Of a stretch of 37,207 bases of DNA, positions 32,724-37,207 are shown piece by piece. The position numbers and the translations under genes were made by a program. Every line of letters starts with the position of its first letter. Positions within the stretch are counted from its first letter, which is position 1. The notes under the pieces were generated by a model. It saw only the letters and a list, made by a program, of their open reading frames with translations, did no database searches and was not told the origin of the DNA. The stretch lies in assembly GCA_003602485.1 (NCBI GenBank), contig QQSD01000008.1, positions 1 to 37,207 of the forward strand. The letters run 5' to 3'. The stretch comes from Candidatus Poseidoniales archaeon. Its GTDB lineage: Archaea; Thermoplasmatota; Poseidoniia; Poseidoniales; Poseidoniaceae.

Positions 32724-33766
32724 GCTCCACTCCCTCCCAATGACTCTGGGGCGTCCACTCGGCGAGCCTCAGTTTTGCCTCGAAGGAGGTCCTCGCTTGA
32801 TTTGACGGAGTAACCGAGATTGTCCATTATGGCAAGAAAAAGGTCCTCGAGTGATGCTTCGTACTCATGCATTTGTCGAATCTGCGCTCCTACCTCGCTT
32901 GCCGCTTGTAGGATGAGGCGCGTTGTATCTTCCTGAGTGTGTGCGACTCGCATCACTCGCCCCTCACGACGTACTTTGAGGCCACGATCTCTCATCCGTT
33001 GTTCAAGAGGTGTAGCGCCGCCCCAAACATGGATCTCGATTTCCCTGTCAATCGCCTTGAGATCCTCAATTTTCCCTTGGGCAGCAAGTTTTCCTTTGTG
33101 AAGCAAAACAATGTTTTCACACACTCGCTCAACATCATCCATGAGGTGGCTCGCCATCAATACGGAACGCTGCCCGTCGTTGACCATGGTATTGAGGGTC
33201 GAAATCATGAATTCCCTTGTTTTCATGTCCAATCCGTTTGAGGGCTCATCGGCAATTACCAAGGCAGGGTCGTGGATAATCGCGCAAGCCAACTTCGTGG
33301 CCTGTTTCATTCCGGTAGAAAAGCTACCAATGTCTCGGTATCGTTGTTCACCGATGCCCACGAACTGCAACGCCTCATGAGCTCGACTCATGGCTACGAC
33401 TGGATTCATTCCGAGCAATTCACCCGAATATCTCACTTGATGGATTGCATCCATGCCAGGATTGAGGGCGTCGTATTCTGGCATGTAGCCAATACGCTGT
33501 CGAATCTCAACTCCTTGGGTTTTGATATCGTAACCCAGAACCGTCCCTTCTCCGGATGTAGCCTGAATAAGGCCAAGGATGGTTTTCAGGAAGGTGGACT
33601 TCCCTGCTCCGTTTTGACCCAGTAAACCGGTCGCTCCACGAGGCACGCTGAGGTTCAAATCTTCAAGAGCCATATGCGGCCCGTAGGATTTTGTCAGGGC
33701 CTTGGTTTGAATGATGAGGTCATTCTCCATAGGCACCACGGACACTGGTGATGTCCGACGACCCAT
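32720..33766 (-). CDS. ABC transporter ATPase
   Basis: About 348 residues. Walker A GQNGAGKS, signature FSTGMKQA, Walker B LVIADEP and switch His in MASHLMDD, followed by a C-terminal domain (IEIHVWGGATPLEQRM). Partner of permease 31707-32723. Start uncertain: the first ATG is at 33766; another ATG at 33730 lies just before the ABC fold (MENDLIIQTKALTKSYG) and may be the true start. A TTG at 33820 would overlap the upstream tgtA. The ATPase/permease/ATPase/permease order suggests either two separate transporters or one heteromeric complex. Confidence 0.93.
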   Translation of the reverse strand: MGRRTSPVSVVPMENDLIIQTKALTKSYGPHMALEDLNLSVPRGATGLLGQNGAGKSTFLKTILGLIQATSGEGTVLGYDIKTQGVEIRQRIGYMPEYDALNPGMDAIHQVRYSGELLGMNPVVAMSRAHEALQFVGIGEQRYRDIGSFSTGMKQATKLACAIIHDPALVIADEPSNGLDMKTREFMISTLNTMVNDGQRSVLMASHLMDDVERVCENIVLLHKGKLAAQGKIEDLKAIDREIEIHVWGGATPLEQRMRDRGLKVRREGRVMRVAHTQEDTTRLILQAASEVGAQIRQMHEYEASLEDLFLAIMDNLGYSVKSSEDLLRGKTEARRVDAPESLGGSGA

Positions 33767-33797
33767 GAAGGCTTTTGTTGCTTGAGTGGCAGAGAAG

Positions 33798-36041
33798 TTA
33801 TTCCTCAGTTGCCGCTCCAACCCCGCCTCGGGTTTTTACAGCGATACCTTTGGTGAACACAGCCATCTCCGTGGCCGTGCATTGTGCGAGTCCATGGCCA
33901 AGAAGTGTGCCCTTTTCATCGGTGATGAGACAGGCCTCTCCAGGAGCGAGCCATCCGTCACAAGCAGCGACAAATCCATGGAATACATTACGACCTTTTC
34001 GAACAAAGGGTTCTGCGTCTTCAGTGACGACCACGACAGCGGGGCCTTTGCTGGCGCTACCCCACCATACGGTGTCAGGGAGCGATGTCGGCAAGGCTTC
34101 GGTTCGCAGGTCAAGAATTCGCTGTGCCCCGTGATTTGTAAGCGAGACTCCCCCGTCCCTCAAACGGGGGCTTAGTAGATGCAGGCCTCCAGCACCGTTG
34201 ACATTTTTGACACGCCCCTCGCGGTTCACCACAAAAGTGCAACCCTCAATCACTCGCTCTGCTTGTGAACGGCTTAGGTTCAACAGCACCATTTGCTTGT
34301 CAACCGCTTGGTCGATGCGCAATTGGTGTCGCGCTGCTTCAACATCCTCTCGTGCAACGGTCCCGTGAACGTCGAGGTTGCTGACCTCAAGTTGTTTGAG
34401 GACCTCTTCCAATCGTAATTTCATTCCATCGCTAGCAACATTAACCGTTCCGAAGGTGCAATCAAGCAAGCCCAAACGCTCCAGTTCTCGTTGAATCCAA
34501 AGCCCTTCAGGACGATGTTGGAGCACCCATGGTGGAGCGTCGATGTGAGCGAATGGATTCAAATCCTCGAGAGATATTGGTACGAGGCCAACCGGTGTGA
34601 GAATTAATATTTGGACTTCGTTTAAATGATGCTTGAGCCAAACGAGAACTTCGGAGAGTCGTTCTCGGAATGGGCCACGAATACCGTGGAAAATAATGGC
34701 CTTACGACGGGATTCAAGGGGCTGCCAACGGTTGTGCAACAATCGTCTTGCTTTCTGGATATGAGGCCGCACAAAGGTGTCGTCTCCACCCCAAAGGACT
34801 CCACCGCTTCGTGGCGTCTGTTGACTCCAAACAACCCAGTCCCAAGCATCTTCCCACATGCCTTGGTCTCCGTTCGTGTCTCGCGCTGCATCACGATCTG
34901 TGTAGAATAGATCGGGTCGTAACCCTCGTTGCATAGCAGGAGGAGTCGTGAGCCAGAGGAATGCTTCCCGCAGGGCAGGGTGTTGGTGGCTTCGTTGCTC
35001 TGCGAGTTGCCAAATTTTGCCATCCCGGACAGCTTGTTTGCAACGTGCTAATTCAGCCAGTGTCATCTCTAAGTTGTAATGCGCAAGTAATTTTTCTTGC
35101 TCAAGGGCGGGCAGGGCGCGAACATCTGATGGCGTGAGTTGAGCCACGCACGGCATCAACATCGGCCAGTCCACGAGTTCAGCAATACGAACAGTGCCCC
35201 ATGGAGTGAGAAGGCGACCGTCGCGAGCAAACAGGGCATAGGCTGCGGAATCAAAGAGGTCAGCGCCCAAGGCGATTGACATTGGGAAGAGCATGGGATG
35301 GCCGCAGCCAAACATATGGACGGGACGGTTCGGGGGAAGTAACGGGAGCGTTGCCATCATGATTTTCGCGTAATCCTTGTAGCGATGTTGCTCCATCACA
35401 GGGACGATTCCTCCGATGGGATGAACTGCAAATTCATGCTGACCCATAAGTTGGGCAGATATCTGTCGCAATGAACGATGGATGCCTCCTTGGATGGGCC
35501 CGTTGAGCATGGTATCCTTTGCAGCTAACAGGCTGGCAGGGGCGCGTGCATCAGTTTCTCGAACAGCGTGCTCAACTTCAGCAAATTTCATGTCAGGGCG
35601 TGAAAAAACATCCAGCATGGTGGCGACATCAACTCCAATCTTACGCTGGAATTCTACGATTTCATCCACGCCGACTTCGACATCCCCGTAGATGTAGGAC
35701 TGGAAGGTCCCAGAATCCGTCATGATCATGCCGGGGTAGTTCAGGAGCGAGTGTACGCCGTCCTTCGTGGCTTTTTCTTTCAACTCGTCATGCTTCCAGA
35801 TGATGTATGAATTCGTGATGAGAGCGCCGATGCCATACTTATCCCACATCACCCGAGGCTCGATGGTGCGGATGTTTGGGTTGACAACTGGCAAAAGAGC
35901 GGGTGTTTCGAGAATCCCGTGTTTGGTATGCAGTCGACCGAGCCGAGCACGCCCGTCACGGTTGGTGATTTCGAACCTGCCCTGGTCTTGTTCTCGACAC
36001 GCAGCAGGGTCAGTGCGATGCCCGTCTTGCCATGCGACCAT
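33798..36041 (-). CDS. tgtA: archaeosine tRNA-guanine transglycosylase, zinc site reduced
   Basis: Exchanges guanine-15 in archaeal tRNA for preQ0, the first step to archaeosine. 747 residues, the full-length form: transglycosylase TIM-barrel at about 20-360, a long middle region, and a PUA RNA-binding domain near 670-740 (FVRKGRNVFHGFVAACDGW, MAVFTKGIAVKTRGG). Catalytic Asp109 in TDSGTFQ and nucleophile Asp264 in GADLFDSAAYALFA are present, as is the substrate loop GGIVPVME. The zinc motif that normally reads CSCPVC before TP is reduced to CVAQLTP (one Cys298), with His321 near the usual His, so zinc binding is likely lost or much changed. ATG at 36041 follows GAGGG; no earlier start fits. 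Followed on the same strand by the ABC genes. Confidence 0.95.
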   Translation of the reverse strand: MVAWQDGHRTDPAACREQDQGRFEITNRDGRARLGRLHTKHGILETPALLPVVNPNIRTIEPRVMWDKYGIGALITNSYIIWKHDELKEKATKDGVHSLLNYPGMIMTDSGTFQSYIYGDVEVGVDEIVEFQRKIGVDVATMLDVFSRPDMKFAEVEHAVRETDARAPASLLAAKDTMLNGPIQGGIHRSLRQISAQLMGQHEFAVHPIGGIVPVMEQHRYKDYAKIMMATLPLLPPNRPVHMFGCGHPMLFPMSIALGADLFDSAAYALFARDGRLLTPWGTVRIAELVDWPMLMPCVAQLTPSDVRALPALEQEKLLAHYNLEMTLAELARCKQAVRDGKIWQLAEQRSHQHPALREAFLWLTTPPAMQRGLRPDLFYTDRDAARDTNGDQGMWEDAWDWVVWSQQTPRSGGVLWGGDDTFVRPHIQKARRLLHNRWQPLESRRKAIIFHGIRGPFRERLSEVLVWLKHHLNEVQILILTPVGLVPISLEDLNPFAHIDAPPWVLQHRPEGLWIQRELERLGLLDCTFGTVNVASDGMKLRLEEVLKQLEVSNLDVHGTVAREDVEAARHQLRIDQAVDKQMVLLNLSRSQAERVIEGCTFVVNREGRVKNVNGAGGLHLLSPRLRDGGVSLTNHGAQRILDLRTEALPTSLPDTVWWGSASKGPAVVVVTEDAEPFVRKGRNVFHGFVAACDGWLAPGEACLITDEKGTLLGHGLAQCTATEMAVFTKGIAVKTRGGVGAATEE

Positions 36042-36078
36042 GCTGAACCCTCGCCATTTGGCCTTTCAAAGGCTCGGC

Positions 36079-36549
36079 TCATTCCCCGGCTGAATCCGAT
36101 GGAATATCAACAAATTCAACTGCGCCATGAGCAAGAATAAATTCTCGCCCAAGTTCATCAAAGGTGTCCAAAAGAGCGGATGAGAAGCGTATGCGGTCAA
36201 TCTCGTCATCGTTCTCAAGGTCTGTTTTAACGCCCTCAAGCGTCCCGGGTGCAGCACCACAGGACAGACACGCTCCCGTCAAATCAAGAACGATGTCCAA
36301 ACCGTTGCTTAGGTCACAACGGCTCACGGCTATACCGCCGCCGTGTCCGTCAAGTGCAGCACGAACGGCTCCGAGGCGAGAGAGGAGGGCCGGAACGAAA
36401 TGCTCAGAATCAATGAGTTCAATGAGGGACATGTTGCGAAGACGTTGTTCTTCTTCAGGATTGGTTGTCTCGGCAATTCGCCGATTTGCTTCTGCTTCCA
36501 TGGCTGCTTTTGCCTCTGCAGCATAGGCCGCAACCAAGTCATCGTCCAT
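36079..36549 (-). CDS. NifU-like iron-sulfur scaffold protein
   Basis: 156 residues. An N-terminal charged helix of about 40 residues, then a NifU C-terminal-type domain: LDGHGGGIAVSRCDL and DLTGACLSCGAAPGTLEGVK with the CxxC Cys94 and Cys97 and the following GTLE helix, the pattern that holds a transient Fe-S cluster for delivery to target proteins. The C-terminal ~50 residues (ILAHGAVEFVDIP) are extra. It diverges from sufC, which makes an iron-sulfur role plausible. ATG at 36549. Confidence 0.88.
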   Translation of the reverse strand: MDDDLVAAYAAEAKAAMEAEANRRIAETTNPEEEQRLRNMSLIELIDSEHFVPALLSRLGAVRAALDGHGGGIAVSRCDLSNGLDIVLDLTGACLSCGAAPGTLEGVKTDLENDDEIDRIRFSSALLDTFDELGREFILAHGAVEFVDIPSDSAGE

Positions 36550-36563
36550 GGTATTGCCTCGGG

Positions 36564-36628
36564 TTGACCAACTTGAATCCTCGTATGGTTTTCCTCCGGT
36601 TCTGGTTGCAACTGCGTGACTTGGTCAA
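36564..36628. promoter_or_regulatory. inverted repeat in nifU-like/sufC divergent promoter region
   Basis: TTGACCAA (36564-36571) and its exact reverse complement TTGGTCAA (36621-36628) lie 49 bases apart in the 131-base gap between the two divergent Fe-S genes, about 57 bases centre to centre. They could be two operator half-sites for a shared regulator. TTGATAAA at 36648-36655 may be the TATA box of sufC. Confidence 0.35.
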
Positions 36629-36680
36629 ACACTGAGAACTACATCTATTGATAAAGGAGGGACGGGACGCAAGAGCAGGG

Positions 36681-37207
36681 ATGGCAATGGCTGAAGAAAT
36701 CCTAAGGATTGAAGACCTTCACGTAAGCGTGGAGGGTACGCCAATTCTCAACGGTATGGATTTAGTCATCAATCGCGGGGAAGTCCACGTCATCATGGGA
36801 CGCAACGGAGCGGGAAAATCAACGCTTGCAAGCGTCATCATGGGCCACCCTGCCTACGAGATCACCCAAGGGTCCATTTACTTCAAGGGTCAGGCACTTG
36901 AAGAATTGAGTGTCTTTGAACGTGCTCGAGCAGGTATCTTTCTGTCCTTCCAGTACCCCGCAGTAATCCCGGGTGTTCAAGTCGGGACATTCCTCAAAAA
37001 ATCCGTTCAATCTGTCCGTGAAGAACCCCTCAAAGGACGAGCTTTCAGAAAAGAGTTGAACACAGCAATGGATGCCCTTGAAATGCAAAAAGGCGTCCTT
37101 TCTCGCTACGTCAATGACGGCTTTAGCGGTGGTGAAAAGAAGCGTTTGGAGATTCTTCAAATGCTGTTGCTCAAACCTCAACTCGCCCTGCTCGATGAAA
37201 CCGATTC
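36681..37207 (+). CDS. sufC: SufC, Fe-S assembly ATPase (partial)
   Basis: Runs off the right end of the window; about 175 codons seen. ATPase of the SufBCD iron-sulfur scaffold. Starts ATG GCA ATG GCT at 36681 (a second ATG at 36687 is possible). Walker A GRNGAGKST, Q-loop FLSFQYPAVIPGVQV typical of SufC, signature FSGGEKKRLEI, and the beginning of Walker B LLDETDS, the form seen in SufC rather than general transporters. The gene probably continues into sufB/sufD. A GGAGG (36656-36660) lies 20 bases before the ATG, too far for normal spacing, so the mRNA may be leaderless or use a different start. Confidence 0.93.
   Translation, partial: MAMAEEILRIEDLHVSVEGTPILNGMDLVINRGEVHVIMGRNGAGKSTLASVIMGHPAYEITQGSIYFKGQALEELSVFERARAGIFLSFQYPAVIPGVQVGTFLKKSVQSVREEPLKGRAFRKELNTAMDALEMQKGVLSRYVNDGFSGGEKKRLEILQMLLLKPQLALLDETD

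Noticed and set aside
36819-37181. Minus-strand frame opposite sufC
   Set aside because: It is the antisense of a clear SufC with Walker A, Q-loop and signature motifs.

Overview
The window reads as archaeal chromosome. It carries an archaeosine tRNA-guanine transglycosylase, a DUF120-type (CTP-dependent) riboflavin kinase, an archaeo-eukaryotic primase-like protein, an archaeal-type PheS and a tRNA-Thr with an encoded CCA end. These sit beside many bacterial-looking metabolic genes (FolD, RsuA-type pseudouridine synthase, Kbl, AspC/TyrB-like aminotransferase, SufC/NifU). Gene density is very high, genes overlap by 4 bases (ATGA), and starts show GGAGG or GGTG ribosome sites or none. This mix fits a planktonic euryarchaeon of the Marine Group II/III type (Poseidoniia), but that placement is inferred from gene content only. 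No insertion sequence, phage gene, CRISPR array or rRNA was seen.

Layout. 34-3777 (minus): GNAT acetyltransferase, small unknown protein, primase-like protein, DEAD-box helicase. 3974-5971 (plus): pseudouridine synthase and Kbl-type transferase. 5974-7718 (minus): two unknown membrane proteins and a DUF309 protein. 7824-12300 (plus): a tightly coupled three-gene operon of a DUF835-like protein, a DnaA-like AAA+ protein with a broken Walker A, and a YkgJ-type cysteine-cluster protein. 12398-17973: citrate synthase, a glycerophosphodiesterase whose HRG motif lies at the wrong end, a PAP2 membrane enzyme, TatC and a PHP phosphoesterase. 18010-20310 (minus): a repeat-bearing membrane protein, FolD, a DUF2892-like protein and tRNA-Thr. 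20411-24559 (plus): aminotransferase, zinc-ribbon membrane protein, PheS and two YbjQ-like proteins. 24562-28137: acidic protein, RibK, TruA, a TPR-like protein and a PH-domain membrane protein. 28205-36041 (minus): archaeosine transglycosylase followed by two ABC ATPase/permease pairs and a CrtC/AttH-like lipocalin protein. 36079-37207: NifU-like protein divergent from SufC, which runs off the window.

The most interesting items are the DUF835/DnaA-like/YkgJ operon, the apparently circularly permuted glycerophosphodiesterase, the archaeosine transglycosylase that has lost most zinc ligands, and the ABC exporter operon whose permease carries an outside calcium-binding-like loop. No gap between genes exceeds 300 bases.
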